A DNA stretch of 41,143 nt from an uncultured Muribaculaceae bacterium. GTDB lineage: Bacteria; Bacteroidota; Bacteroidia; Bacteroidales; Muribaculaceae. Under the pieces are notes generated by a model, which saw only the letters and a program-made list of their open reading frames with translations, had not been told where the DNA came from and searched no databases. The translations under genes and the position numbers were made by a program. Numbering within the stretch: position 1 is the first letter of the stretch; every line of letters begins with the position of its first letter. Shown in pieces: positions 8,319 to 17,186 of the stretch. The stretch lies in assembly GCA_947629175.1 (NCBI GenBank), contig CANRCT010000030.1:1-41143 (forward strand), read 5' to 3'.

Positions 8319-10259
8319 TCAGGGCTTTGCGGGAGCGGATGCCACGATGTTGAGTCCCTGCAGCCGGAGGACGCCATCGTCGAGCAGGCGCCGAAGTGTC
8401 GGTATCAGCTCTTTGACGGGTATACGCAATTGTGAGGCCATGTAGTCGGCCGTATGCCCTCCGGGTTGCGAAGCGAGATAGAGGATGGCCTGCTGGATTG
8501 AAGAGCCGGAATGACGCGATGCGTCGGATTCGCTGCGCTGGCTTCGGCACACGTCGCACCGGCCGCAGGGGCCGGCGTCGGTTTCGCCGAAATAGCGTAG
8601 CATGCGGGCAACGCGGCAATCGGCTGCGTCAAAGACGAAAGATGCCATGGCGTCGAGGCGGCGCTTCATTACCTCACGACGCCGCTCATAGACACTGACT
8701 GGTATCTGAAGGTAGCGTTGCTCGTCGCGTGAGGTCAGAAAGTAGATATAAGGTCTGTTGGATGCGGGGACGTAGCTCGCGATATGTTGCCGCCCAAGAG
8801 AAAGAAGCGACTGGTATACTTCGTCGGGCGTAAGGCCGAGGCGGCGCGCCATCTGGTTTTCGCAGATGTCGACATAGTCGGCGAACAGTCCGGTGTAGGT
8901 GCGCAGCAGCTGCTGCAGCACCGCGTCGTCGCGCTGATCGAGCCTGAGGCCGTAGAGCTCGTCGCGGCGCAGGGTGATCATGATTCTTGCGCGTGAAGCC
9001 ACGTCGTCGACATATTGCCAGTAACCCGAACGTGCCAACAGCTCTATGGCGCTGCGCGTCATCCGCGGCTGACGGTGAAATCGGCGGCAGAATTCTTCGA
9101 GGTCAAACTCGTAGACGGCGTTGTATCCGTCGCCCACGGCGATGCCGAGCGAAACGCATACCTGTGAGTAGATTTCCTTGATGAAGTCGCGCGGAGGGAA
9201 TGCTTCGCTCAGACGGCGCATCAGCGTAGCGTGGTCGTGGCGTGAGGCGATTACGAGAGCAAATGACGGCTTGCCGTCGCGGCCCGCTCTGCCCGCTTCC
9301 TGATAATACTCTTCAAGCGAAGGGGGCAGATCGTAATGGATGACGAGCCTTACATCGGGCTTGTCGATGCCCATGCCGAAAGCGTTGGTAGCCACCATAA
9401 CTCGGGTCTGGCCCTCCTTCCACTGCTTCTGGCTCTCGTTTTTCTCTTCGATTTCGAGACCGGCGTGATAATGTGCGGCCGATATCCCCTCGTTGCGGAG
9501 CATATCGGCTATCTCGCGGGTGCGTCGGCGCGAGCGCACGTAGACTATGGTCGATCCTGCCGTGGAGCGGAGCGCCTTGAGAAGCAGACCATCCTTGTGG
9601 TCGGCCATGCGCACTATATAGGAGATATTGGGCCGTGCGAAACTGGCGGTGAACACCGTGCGGCCTTCGAATCCGAGCCGATCCATTATGTCGGCGCGCA
9701 CCTCGGGAGTGGCCGACGCTGTCAGAGCGAGCAACGGCGCCGCTGGGAATAGTGTGCGGAGCCGAGAGATATTCAGGTATGAGGGGCGGAAATCATACCC
9801 CCACTGCGATATGCAATGGGCTTCGTCGACTACGATGAGGCTTACCTCCATGTGGCGCAGCGTGTCGAGAAACGTTTCACTCTGCAGTTTTTCAGGCGAG
9901 AGGTAGAGAAATTTCGCGTGGCCGGCGTTGCATCGGTCCACTCCGAGCTTGTGCTCAGCCCGCGTGAGGCCGGAGTGGAGACACACGCCGCGGATGCCGC
10001 GTCGTGCCAGATTCTCCACCTGATCGGTCATGAGCGAAATGAGCGGCGTCACGACCACTGTGATTCCAGGCAGTATCAGTCCCGGCACCTGGAATGTCAG
10101 CGATTTGCCTCCGCCGGTGGGGAGCAGCCCGAGGGTGTCGTGGCCTGCGAGCACGGAAGCGATTATCTCGCCCTGCAGAGGCCTGAAGGATTCATATCCC
10201 CAGTAGTGGCGGAGCGTCTCTTCGGGCGTGGTTGATGGCGTGGTGTCACGGAGGTTCAT
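8319..10259 (-). CDS. recQ: ATP-dependent DNA helicase RecQ
   Basis: 3'-5' superfamily 2 DNA helicase used in recombinational repair. Motif I TGGGKS (48-53), motif II DEAH (145-148) followed by the RecQ-specific loop CISQWGYDFRPSY, motif III SAT (181-183) and motif VI QEAGRAGRDG are all present. The zinc-binding cysteines are Cys548 and the CGRCDVC cluster (565-571). About 210 residues separate motif VI from the zinc cluster, more than in E. coli RecQ, and the C-terminus ends after a short winged-helix-like region with no HRDC domain. This is like a Bacteroidetes RecQ subtype. Its ATG overlaps the recJ stop (ATGA), so the two are translationally coupled and probably work together as helicase and 5' exonuclease. 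Confidence 0.96.
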   Translation of the reverse strand: MNLRDTTPSTTPEETLRHYWGYESFRPLQGEIIASVLAGHDTLGLLPTGGGKSLTFQVPGLILPGITVVVTPLISLMTDQVENLARRGIRGVCLHSGLTRAEHKLGVDRCNAGHAKFLYLSPEKLQSETFLDTLRHMEVSLIVVDEAHCISQWGYDFRPSYLNISRLRTLFPAAPLLALTASATPEVRADIMDRLGFEGRTVFTASFARPNISYIVRMADHKDGLLLKALRSTAGSTIVYVRSRRRTREIADMLRNEGISAAHYHAGLEIEEKNESQKQWKEGQTRVMVATNAFGMGIDKPDVRLVIHYDLPPSLEEYYQEAGRAGRDGKPSFALVIASRHDHATLMRRLSEAFPPRDFIKEIYSQVCVSLGIAVGDGYNAVYEFDLEEFCRRFHRQPRMTRSAIELLARSGYWQYVDDVASRARIMITLRRDELYGLRLDQRDDAVLQQLLRTYTGLFADYVDICENQMARRLGLTPDEVYQSLLSLGRQHIASYVPASNRPYIYFLTSRDEQRYLQIPVSVYERRREVMKRRLDAMASFVFDAADCRVARMLRYFGETDAGPCGRCDVCRSQRSESDASRHSGSSIQQAILYLASQPGGHTADYMASQLRIPVKELIPTLRRLLDDGVLRLQGLNIVASAPAKP

Positions 10260-11983
10260 TCAGGGATACGGATATCATTGATAAGGAGCTGTATGGCTCC
10301 CCCCGATGCCTGATGCTTGTTGTCCTCGATGGTGAAGGCGATGTCAAAAGGCTTCCGCGAATGGATGTAGTCGAAGTGCTGCGCCATGTTGAAGGCTATG
10401 CAGTTGAACACCTTGCCCGAAGTGTCGTCGACCAGTTCGAGCTTTATGTGCTCAAGGTTTTTGCCGACAAGCTTGCTCGTGCCGAAGTCCATCACCGAGC
10501 GCGCGCAGAACACCGGTTTCTGGTTGCCCGGCCCGAATGGATTGAACCGTCGCAGCGTGGCCACAAACTCGCTCGTGATCTGTGCGAACGTGATCTGCGC
10601 GTCGATATCGAGCAGCGGTGTCATCTGTCGCGGGAGGATGTTGGCGGCGACGTATTCTTCGAAGCGCCGGGTAAATTCGGGTATGTTCTCCTCTTTGAGC
10701 GACAGGCCGACGGCGTAGGTGTGGCCCCCGAAGTTCTCAAGGATGTCGCGGGTGGCCTCTACGGCCTTGTAGACGTCGAAGCCCTGTACGGAGCGCGATG
10801 ATCCGGTAGCCATGCCGTTGTTGAGTGTCAGCACCACGGCCGGCTTGTAATAAAGCTCCGTCAGGCGCGAGGCCACGATGCCTATGATGCCGCGGTGCCA
10901 GTCCTTGTTGTAAATGACGATGGATTTCTTATCGGAGCAGTCCTCTCCACGCGCCTCCAGGATGGCGTTGGCCTCCTCGGTGATGCGTTTGTCGAGCTCC
11001 TTGCGGTCCTGGTTGTAGCGGTCGATCTCCTTGCCTTTTTCATGGGCTTCGGCCGAATCGCGCGCCACGAGCAGATCTACGGCCTCGCGTCCGCTCTGCA
11101 TGCGTCCTGAAGCGTTGATTCGGGGCCCGATCTTGAATATGACGTCGGATATGGTGATCTCCCGGCCGCTGAGGCCGCAGATCCTGATGATGGCCCTGAG
11201 CCCGAGGTTGGGATTGGAATTGAGCCGCCGCAGACCGTGGTAGGCCATGATGCGGTTTTCGTCGACCATAGGCACTATGTCGGCGGCGATGCTTACGGCC
11301 ACAAGGTCGAGCATGCACTCCAGCTCGGCGCCGGGGATGCCGTTGGATATGGCGAAAGCCTGCATGAACTTATAGCCTACGCCACATCCCGAGAGGTGGG
11401 AGCAGGGATAGGTGCTCCCTTCGAGCTTGGGGTTGAGGATGGCCACGGCGTCGGGCAGACGGTCGTCGGGCACATGGTGGTCGCAGATGATGAAGTCGAT
11501 GCCGAGAGTGCGGGCGTAGTCGATCTCCTCGATGGCCTTGATGCCGCAGTCGAGTATGATCACGAGACTGACGCCCTGAGAGGCTGCGTAGTCGATGCTA
11601 CGCTTCGAAATCCCGTAGCCTTCGTCGTAGCGTGTCGGGATGTAATATTCAACGTTGGAGTAGAAGTTGCGCAGATAACGGTAGACGAGTGCTACGGCTG
11701 TAGTGCCGTCAACGTCGTAGTCACCGTAGACCATGATTCTCTCCTTTGCTCCCATGGCTTTGTTGAGACGGGCCACAGCCTTGTCCATGTCGGGCATGAG
11801 GAACGGATCGTGGAGATCCTTGAGCGATGGATGGAAGAAATGTTCTGCCTCGTCGACCGAGCTGATGCCGCGCTGCACGAGCAGCCGGCTTATCGGCGGA
11901 CAGGCCGCATAGCGCTTAGAGAGTCGTGACTCGTAGCTCTGCTCTTCTGACGAAAGGGTTGAATAGTTCCATTTGCTTGTCAT
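10256..11983 (-). CDS. recJ: Single-stranded-DNA-specific exonuclease RecJ
   Basis: 5'-3' ssDNA exonuclease of the DHH phosphoesterase superfamily, acting in RecF-pathway recombination, base excision and mismatch repair. DHH motifs visible: YGDYDVDGT (Asp88, Asp90, Asp92 region), LDCGIKA (145-150) and CDHH (167-170), then the DHHA1 glycine/histidine motif GGHTYAVG and a C-terminal OB-like domain. Length 575 matches the family. Its TGA overlaps the recQ ATG by four bases, giving a recJ-recQ operon. A promoter with both elements (12134-12164) lies about 150 bases upstream. No anomalies. Confidence 0.97.
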   Translation of the reverse strand: MTSKWNYSTLSSEEQSYESRLSKRYAACPPISRLLVQRGISSVDEAEHFFHPSLKDLHDPFLMPDMDKAVARLNKAMGAKERIMVYGDYDVDGTTAVALVYRYLRNFYSNVEYYIPTRYDEGYGISKRSIDYAASQGVSLVIILDCGIKAIEEIDYARTLGIDFIICDHHVPDDRLPDAVAILNPKLEGSTYPCSHLSGCGVGYKFMQAFAISNGIPGAELECMLDLVAVSIAADIVPMVDENRIMAYHGLRRLNSNPNLGLRAIIRICGLSGREITISDVIFKIGPRINASGRMQSGREAVDLLVARDSAEAHEKGKEIDRYNQDRKELDKRITEEANAILEARGEDCSDKKSIVIYNKDWHRGIIGIVASRLTELYYKPAVVLTLNNGMATGSSRSVQGFDVYKAVEATRDILENFGGHTYAVGLSLKEENIPEFTRRFEEYVAANILPRQMTPLLDIDAQITFAQITSEFVATLRRFNPFGPGNQKPVFCARSVMDFGTSKLVGKNLEHIKLELVDDTSGKVFNCIAFNMAQHFDYIHSRKPFDIAFTIEDNKHQASGGAIQLLINDIRIPE

Positions 11984-12133
11984 TTATGTTTTTATTTTTT
12001 ATTTCCTTTCAGCGCGCACAGAGCGCGTGGATGTCATCGCCGCCACGGGCGGACGATACAGCCTTGTCAGAGGGGAGCGGGGAGCGTCGGGGGTAGTCGG
12101 CTGAAGGTGGAGAGTGCGGCCTGCCCCGTGTCG

Positions 12134-12164
12134 CAAAATTAAATAATCCGGCCCGATTTACCAA
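12134..12164 (-). promoter_or_regulatory. Bacteroidetes promoter for recJ-recQ
   Basis: Minus strand TTG (12164-12162), a 20-base spacer and TAATTTTG (12141-12134). Both elements match the consensus. The implied leader is about 150 bases. Confidence 0.65.
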
Positions 12165-12259
12165 GTCCGTTAAGGTTATTTATAATATTTGCCGGGGTGT
12201 CGGCTGATGGCGGTCAGAAGCGGGCTTTTGAGATGAGTTTTATAGGTAAAGGCTTGTAA

Positions 12260-12313
12260 ATAAGATTGTATAAGCTTATATAATTTATATAACTTATATA
12301 ACTTATCTGATTT
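12260..12313. repeat. A/T-rich tandem array, 9-base period, six units
   Basis: Consecutive 9-mers are ATAAGATTG, TATAAGCTT, ATATAATTT, ATATAACTT, ATATAACTT and ATCTGATTT. Two units are identical and the others are diverged. In another register the units read AACTTATAT, close to GACTTATAA in the array at 20491-20517. Confidence 0.6.
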
Positions 12314-12327
12314 ACATATAACGCCGG

Positions 12328-12366
12328 GCAGGCGCCGTGCCGGGGATTGCCCGGCTCGGCGCCTGC
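12328..12366 (-). terminator. GC-rich hairpin downstream of fabF
   Basis: Ten perfectly paired bases (12328-12337 with 12357-12366), a small internal loop, then five more pairs (12340-12344 with 12350-12354) around a five-base loop. It lies 37 bases after the fabF stop on the minus strand. There is no T-run, so it may slow polymerase or protect the 3' end rather than act as a classical terminator. Confidence 0.5.
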
Positions 12367-12402
12367 TTCAGCATGATTGTGTTATGGCTTGATGCGTGGA
12401 GG

Positions 12403-13668
12403 TCAGTCCACGTATTTTTTCACGATTACGGTAGCGTTGTGTCCTCCGAAGCCGAAAGCGTTGGAGAGCGCTGCGCGCACCTCGCGTTTCTGGGCTTTGT
12501 TGAAGGTGAAGTTGAGGGTATAGTCGATATCCTCGTCTTCGTCGCCCTCCTCGTGGTTGATGGTCGGGGGTACGATGTCCTCTTCTACGGCCTTGATGCT
12601 GAAGAGGGCCTCAAGGGCTCCCGTAGCGCCGAGCAGATGGCCTGTCATCGACTTGGTGGAGCTGATGTTGAGCTTGTAAGCTGCCGGGCCGAAAAGATCG
12701 ACGATGGCCTTGACTTCGCTCTTGTCGCCCACGGGGGTCGATGTGCCGTGAACGTTGATGTAGTCGATGTCGTCCACTGTCATGCCGGCGTCGTCGAGCG
12801 CGGCCTTCATCGAAAGCTTTGCGCCGAGTCCTTCGGGATGCGTGGCTGTGAGGTGATATGCGTCAGCGCTCATGCCTCCGCCGGCTATCTCGCAGTAGAT
12901 CTTGGCTCCGCGTGCCTTGGCGTGCTCGAGCTCCTCAAGGATGAGCACTGCCGATCCCTCGCCCATGACGAATCCGTCGCGGCTCTTGCTGAAGGGGCGT
13001 GAGGCTGTCTCGGGGGAGTCATTGCGTGTGGAGAGGGCGTGCATCGAGTTGAAACCGCCCACTCCGGCGGGATAGATGGCTGCTTCGGCGCCACCGGTCA
13101 CGAAAGCGTCGGCTTTGCCGAGGCGGATCAGGTTGAATGCGTCGATGATGGCGTTGTTGGACGATGCGCAGGCCGATACCACGCCGTAGTTGGGGCCGTG
13201 GAACTCATACTCCATCGACACGTGACCCGACGCTATGTCGGCGATCATCTTGGGGATGAAGAAGGGGTTGTATTTGGGGCCGTTGGCTTCGTTGAGGGCA
13301 TAATAGCCGGCTTCCTCTTCGAAGGTGTGGAGGCCGCCGATACCAGCTGCGACGATGACACCGATGCGGTTGCGGTCGAGGTTGGGCGCCTCGAGGATAT
13401 TGCTGTCGGCCACTGCCTGACGGGCGGCCACCAGCGCATACTGCGCATAGAGGTCGAGCTGACGGAGCTTCTTGCGGTCGATGTGGTCGGCGCCGTTGAA
13501 GTCCTTTACCTCGCAGGCAAACTGGGTCTTGAATTTCGAAGCGTCAAAATGAGTGATGGGTGCGGCGCCGCTCTTGCCGGCTTTGGCGGCCTCCCAAGTG
13601 GTGGCTACGTCATTGCCCAGCGGAGTGATGGCTCCGAGTCCGGTCACTACAACTCTCTTTAATTCCAT
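12403..13668 (-). CDS. fabF: Beta-ketoacyl-ACP synthase II (FabF)
   Basis: Condensing enzyme of type II fatty acid synthesis, joining malonyl-ACP to acyl-ACP in the cytoplasm. The catalytic triad of the KAS I/II class is visible: Cys167 in SACASS, His307 in NVHGTSTPVGD and His344 in KSMTGHLLGATG. The C-terminal NAFGFGGHN loop is intact and 421 residues is the normal length. An acidic run (EEGDEDEDID, about 373-382) sits at the surface loop before the last strands. It lies downstream of acpP, the usual partner, but with a 214-base gap. No defects seen. Confidence 0.97.
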   Translation of the reverse strand: MELKRVVVTGLGAITPLGNDVATTWEAAKAGKSGAAPITHFDASKFKTQFACEVKDFNGADHIDRKKLRQLDLYAQYALVAARQAVADSNILEAPNLDRNRIGVIVAAGIGGLHTFEEEAGYYALNEANGPKYNPFFIPKMIADIASGHVSMEYEFHGPNYGVVSACASSNNAIIDAFNLIRLGKADAFVTGGAEAAIYPAGVGGFNSMHALSTRNDSPETASRPFSKSRDGFVMGEGSAVLILEELEHAKARGAKIYCEIAGGGMSADAYHLTATHPEGLGAKLSMKAALDDAGMTVDDIDYINVHGTSTPVGDKSEVKAIVDLFGPAAYKLNISSTKSMTGHLLGATGALEALFSIKAVEEDIVPPTINHEEGDEDEDIDYTLNFTFNKAQKREVRAALSNAFGFGGHNATVIVKKYVD

Positions 13669-13882
13669 TCTTGTCTATCTCTGTGTGGATTGGTTGGCTG
13701 TTGGATATTAACCCTGGCGGCGTCCTGGAGGAGCCGCGAAGGGATCGGGGAGATTTAGGGCGTCAGGTGTATGCGGGGATGTGGTGTAGATAACGCCCAA
13801 GCGGCACACCGTCAACAGGGAGGAGATGCGCCGCGTGCGTATGGCCCCGAAAGGGGCTGTAGGGTGATGGATGAAGGGGGAA
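13669..13882. other. acpP-fabF intergenic spacer with a small hairpin
   Basis: 214 bases without a credible ORF or a TAnnTTTG box on the minus strand. A short gcccc-gaaa-ggggc hairpin (13844-13857) lies just after acpP, without a T-run. It could partly attenuate transcription from acpP into fabF. Confidence 0.4.
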
Positions 13883-14125
13883 TTACTTGCCCTCTTCAGC
13901 CTTCTCGATGTAGCTGATGGCGTCGCCTACGGTGGCGATGGTCTGAGCCTGGTCGTCGGGGATGGTGATGCCGAACTCCTTCTCGAACTCCATGATGAGC
14001 TCTACGGTGTCAAGGCTGTCAGCGCCAAGGTCCTGGGTGAAGTTTGCGGTTTCGGTCACTTCGTTCTCGTCAACGCCGAGCTTGTCGACGATGATAGCTT
14101 TAACGCGGGATGCGATTTCTGACAT
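13883..14125 (-). CDS. acpP: Acyl carrier protein
   Basis: Carrier of growing acyl chains for fatty acid and lipid A synthesis. An 80-residue acidic protein with the DSL phosphopantetheine site in [11 protein letters not shown] (Ser about 36) and the helix II sequence [16 protein letters not shown]. It is followed by fabF, the usual arrangement. Upstream on the minus strand, 14173-14166 reads TTACTTTG, one base off the -7 consensus, and may be its promoter. Confidence 0.97.
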   Translation of the reverse strand: MSEIASRVKAIIVDKLGVDENEVTETANFTQDLGADSLDTVELIMEFEKEFGITIPDDQAQTIATVGDAISYIEKAEEGK

Positions 14126-14209
14126 TTTTTCTGATTTTATGATTAGTGATTTCTAATTTGCGGTGCAAAGTAAGCGATTTTTCTCCGAATTATAAAACTT
14201 TCAGGCTAT

Positions 14210-14242
14210 AAACTGACTGTCATGTGTCATTTTTGTCAGTTT
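14210..14242 (-). repeat. Inverted repeat after the waaA stop codon
   Basis: aaactgac (14210-14217) pairs with gtcagttt (14235-14242), directly following the waaA stop on the minus strand. The loop is long (17 bases) and no clean T-run follows, so a terminator role is only possible. Confidence 0.3.
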
Positions 14243-15532
14243 TTATGGCCTTTGCGGGGCTTTTGGGGCGTCTGACGGCTCGCTGGGCGACAGCAGAGGC
14301 GCTATTGCCTGATCCCAGATCCGGGAGGTGGCGCCGAGCTGGCTCTTTACGTAGCTGCCGGCCGCTTCGCCCGATTTCCGCAGGAATGCGCCGTCGGTGG
14401 AGAGGCGCTGCAGGATGTCGTCGAGAGTGGTGCGGTCGGTGTAGCAGAATCCTCCTCCACATGCAAGCAGATCGGAGGCCTCCTTGAATTTGTCGTGACG
14501 GGGGCCGAATACGACGGGTATGCCGTAGACGGCCGCTTCGTTGATGTTGTGGATGCCTGTGCCGAATCCTCCGCCGATGAGGGCGGCGGATCCGTAGCGG
14601 TAGAGACTCGCGAGCTTGCCGAAGCAGTCGACGATAAGACAACGGGCATTGCCGGCATCGCGTCCGGCCTCAAGCTCCGAGAGCATGACGGCTCCCCCGG
14701 CCACACGGCTGCGGAGCGCTTCGAGCCGGGCCGCGTCGAATTCGTGGGGGGCTATGATGAGGCGGGTGGTGGAGGGGGCCGCGTTGAACCATGCGATATA
14801 ATGGTCCTCATCGGCCGGCCATGAACTGCCCGCTATGAGAGTGAATGCGGAATCCCTGACGAAACGTTCCACGCGGGGCATGTCGACAGTGGTGTTGAGT
14901 ATGTCGGTGACGCGGTCGAAGCGGGTATCGCCGGCCACTGTAGCGTTGCGGCAGCCTATGCCCGAGAGCAGTCGACGGGATGCTTCGTCCTGCACGAATA
15001 TGTGGGTGAAGCAGCGAAGCATGCGCCGGAACTGGCCTCCCCATGGCTTGAAGAATATCTGCCGCGGGCGGAAGATGGCCGATATCAGGTAGGTGGGCAC
15101 ACCCATCCGCTGCAGCTCGCCGAGCAGATTGCCCCAGAACTCATATTTGACAAATACGGCGGCCGCAGGGCGCACTGTCTCGACAAAGCGGCGGGCGAGG
15201 CGGGGAGTGTCGGCCGGAAGATAACATACGATGTCGGCTCCGCGATAGTTTTTCCTGACCTCGTAGCCCGAGGGGGAGAAGAATGTAAGCACGATGCCTG
15301 TCTGCGGGCTCTCGCGGCGCAGACGTTCCATCAGCGGACGTCCCTGCTCGAATTCGCCGAGCGAAGCGGCGTGGATCCACACGTAGCGGCGTCCGGGCTG
15401 GAGCGCCGACGCGAGGGTGGGGAACGTCAGCCGGCGTCCGTCGCGTATGCGGGCTGCCTTCGGGTTGCGCACGGCAGCGGCCTTTATGCCGATGTCGTAA
15501 AGACGCATGGCCAGATTGTAAAGAGCGTTCAT
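14243..15532 (-). CDS. waaA: 3-deoxy-D-manno-octulosonic acid (Kdo) transferase
   Basis: GT30 enzyme adding Kdo from CMP-Kdo to a lipid A precursor at the inner membrane, an essential step of lipopolysaccharide synthesis. The catalytic-base motif ASLGEFEQGRPL places Glu60 as in characterised KdtA proteins. KYEFWGNLLGEL (128-139) is the acceptor-site motif, and a C-terminal GT-B nucleotide-sugar domain contains LIGGGFGTGIHNINEAA. Length 429 is usual. The N-terminal hydrophobic patch fits a membrane-associated enzyme. It begins 18 bases after gltX stops, so gltX-waaA are likely one transcript. It is not clear whether it adds one or two Kdo residues. Confidence 0.94.
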   Translation of the reverse strand: MNALYNLAMRLYDIGIKAAAVRNPKAARIRDGRRLTFPTLASALQPGRRYVWIHAASLGEFEQGRPLMERLRRESPQTGIVLTFFSPSGYEVRKNYRGADIVCYLPADTPRLARRFVETVRPAAAVFVKYEFWGNLLGELQRMGVPTYLISAIFRPRQIFFKPWGGQFRRMLRCFTHIFVQDEASRRLLSGIGCRNATVAGDTRFDRVTDILNTTVDMPRVERFVRDSAFTLIAGSSWPADEDHYIAWFNAAPSTTRLIIAPHEFDAARLEALRSRVAGGAVMLSELEAGRDAGNARCLIVDCFGKLASLYRYGSAALIGGGFGTGIHNINEAAVYGIPVVFGPRHDKFKEASDLLACGGGFCYTDRTTLDDILQRLSTDGAFLRKSGEAAGSYVKSQLGATSRIWDQAIAPLLSPSEPSDAPKAPQRP

Positions 15533-15550
15533 CGCGGGCTCGCTGTGACG

Positions 15551-17080
15551 TTATTTAATGGCCGATATGCCGCGACGGATGCGGGCCGTCGTCTCGTCGG
15601 GGCCGAGGAGCTCGGTGATGTCAAACATGTGGGGGCCTTTGCATTCGCCCACGACCGTCAGACGGAAAGCGTTCATGACATTGCCGAGGTGATAGCCTTT
15701 GGAGGCGATCCATTCGAGCACTACCGGCTCGGCATCGGAGCTCTTCCAGGACTTCAGGCCGCCGAGCACTCCGATGAGCTCCTCCATTATTGAGGGCATC
15801 TGCTCGCTCCAGCGTTTCCTGACTGCTTTCTCGTCGTAAGCCTCGGGGGCTTTGAAGAAGAAGCCTGCATGATCCCAGAGCTCGCTGACGAAGCTGACGC
15901 GACTCTTCACCATGCCGACGGCGCTGGCTATGTATTCGTCGGTGAAGTCGGCCGGATTGACGCCGTGCGCCTCCATGACCGGCTTGAAACGCTCGGCGAG
16001 CTCGGCGTCGGGGATCATCTGGAGATATTTGTGGTTGAACCACTTTCCTTTTTCGAAGTCGAAGCGTGCGCCGGAGCGCGAGCAGTGGTCGAACGAGAAT
16101 GATCCGATCAGCTCGTCCATGTCCATGATCTCGCGGTCGTCGCCCGGATTCCATCCCAGGAGCGCGAGGAAGTTGACCACGGCCTCGGGCAGATAGCCGC
16201 TCTCGCGGTAGCCGGTCGAGATGGCGCCGGTCGAAGGATCGGTCCACTGAAGGGGGAATACGGGGAAGCCGAGGCGGTCGCCGTCGCGTTTGCTGAGCTT
16301 GCCCTTGCCGTCGGGCTTGAGCAGCAGCGGAAGATGCACGAACTGCGGGGCGGTGTCGCTCCATCCGAACGCTTCGTAGAGAAGCACGGGGAGCGGGGCC
16401 GACGGGAGCCACTCCTCGCCGCGGATCACATGGGTCACCTCCATCAGGTGGTCGTCGACGATGTTGGCCAGATGGTAGGTGGGGAGGTCGTCGGCGCTCT
16501 TGTAGAGCACTTTGTCGTCGAGCACGGAGGAGTTGATGGTCACTTTGCCGCGGAGCAGGTCGTCGACGGTGACGTCGCGTCCAGGCTCTATCTTGAAGCG
16601 CACCACGTAGGGGGTGCCGGCTGCTATAAGCCGCTCCACCTCCTCGGCCGGCATGGTCAGCGAGTTGCGCATGCGTCCGCGGGTCGAGGCGTCATACTGG
16701 AAGTTGGGCGTGGCCTGCCGGGCCGCTTCGAGTTCGGCGGGAGTGTCGAAGGCTATATAGGCTTTGCCGGCGTCGAGCAGACGGCGCGTGTGCTCGCGGT
16801 AGATGTCGCGGCGCTCGCTCTGCTTGTAGGGGCCGTAGGCTCCGCCCTCTCTTACGCCCTCGTCGATCTTTATTCCGAGCCATGCCAGGGCCTCGTTGAT
16901 GTAGTCCTCGGCACCGGGCACGAAACGCTGCGAATCGGTGTCCTCGATGCGGAGTATCATGTCGCCCCCTGTCTGGCGGGCGAAAAGGTAGTTATAGAGA
17001 GCCGTGCGCACGCCTCCGATGTGGAGGGGGCCTGTCGGCGAGGGAGCGAAACGCACCCTGACTTTACGCTGCTGTGTCAT
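15551..17080 (-). CDS. gltX: Glutamyl-tRNA synthetase
   Basis: Class I aminoacyl-tRNA synthetase charging tRNA-Glu in the cytoplasm. The HIGH-type motif is in [14 protein letters not shown] (His20-Ile-Gly-Gly) and the KMSKS-type loop is KLSKR (261-265). The N-terminal Rossmann fold, Glu-recognition residues and C-terminal anticodon-binding helical domain are in order over 509 residues. A -7 box (17112-17119) lies 31 bases upstream, immediately behind the terminator of the preceding operon. waaA follows after 18 bases. Confidence 0.98.
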   Translation of the reverse strand: MTQQRKVRVRFAPSPTGPLHIGGVRTALYNYLFARQTGGDMILRIEDTDSQRFVPGAEDYINEALAWLGIKIDEGVREGGAYGPYKQSERRDIYREHTRRLLDAGKAYIAFDTPAELEAARQATPNFQYDASTRGRMRNSLTMPAEEVERLIAAGTPYVVRFKIEPGRDVTVDDLLRGKVTINSSVLDDKVLYKSADDLPTYHLANIVDDHLMEVTHVIRGEEWLPSAPLPVLLYEAFGWSDTAPQFVHLPLLLKPDGKGKLSKRDGDRLGFPVFPLQWTDPSTGAISTGYRESGYLPEAVVNFLALLGWNPGDDREIMDMDELIGSFSFDHCSRSGARFDFEKGKWFNHKYLQMIPDAELAERFKPVMEAHGVNPADFTDEYIASAVGMVKSRVSFVSELWDHAGFFFKAPEAYDEKAVRKRWSEQMPSIMEELIGVLGGLKSWKSSDAEPVVLEWIASKGYHLGNVMNAFRLTVVGECKGPHMFDITELLGPDETTARIRRGISAIK

Positions 17081-17111
17081 CTCGATCAGTGTCTGTTGGG
17101 AAATTGAGCTG

Positions 17112-17119
17112 CAAAGTTA
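17112..17119 (-). promoter_or_regulatory. -7 box for gltX-waaA
   Basis: TAACTTTG on the minus strand, 31 bases before the gltX ATG, starting two bases after the T-run of the upstream terminator. The -33 region would fall inside that terminator hairpin and shows no clean TTG. Confidence 0.55.
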
Positions 17120-17121
17120 CG

Positions 17122-17152
17122 AAAAAAAGCGATATTACCGTAATACCGCTTT
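17122..17152 (-). terminator. Intrinsic terminator of the sigma/outer-membrane operon
   Basis: On the minus strand a 13-bp stem with one mismatch (arms 17152-17140 and 17138-17126, tight loop) runs into a seven-base T-run (17128-17122). It starts 34 bases after the last gene of the operon stops. Confidence 0.8.
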
Positions 17153-17186
17153 CTTATTAATGCTTTGCAGCCAGCCGGAGGCTGTG

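Larger units (their letters stand above)
11984..12402. other. 419-base intergenic region between recJ and fabF
   Basis: No credible ORF. From left to right it holds the recJ leader (T-rich near the start codon, with an imperfect gcgcgc...gcgcg palindrome around 12012-12030), the recJ promoter (12134-12164), an A/T-rich array with a 9-base period (12260-12313) and a GC-rich hairpin downstream of fabF (12328-12366). Confidence 0.7.

Noticed and set aside
7106-8377. Long open frame antisense to the ROK kinase gene (423 codons)
   Set aside because: The other strand encodes an intact kinase with all motifs; the antisense product has no recognisable domain, and long shadow frames are expected at this GC content.
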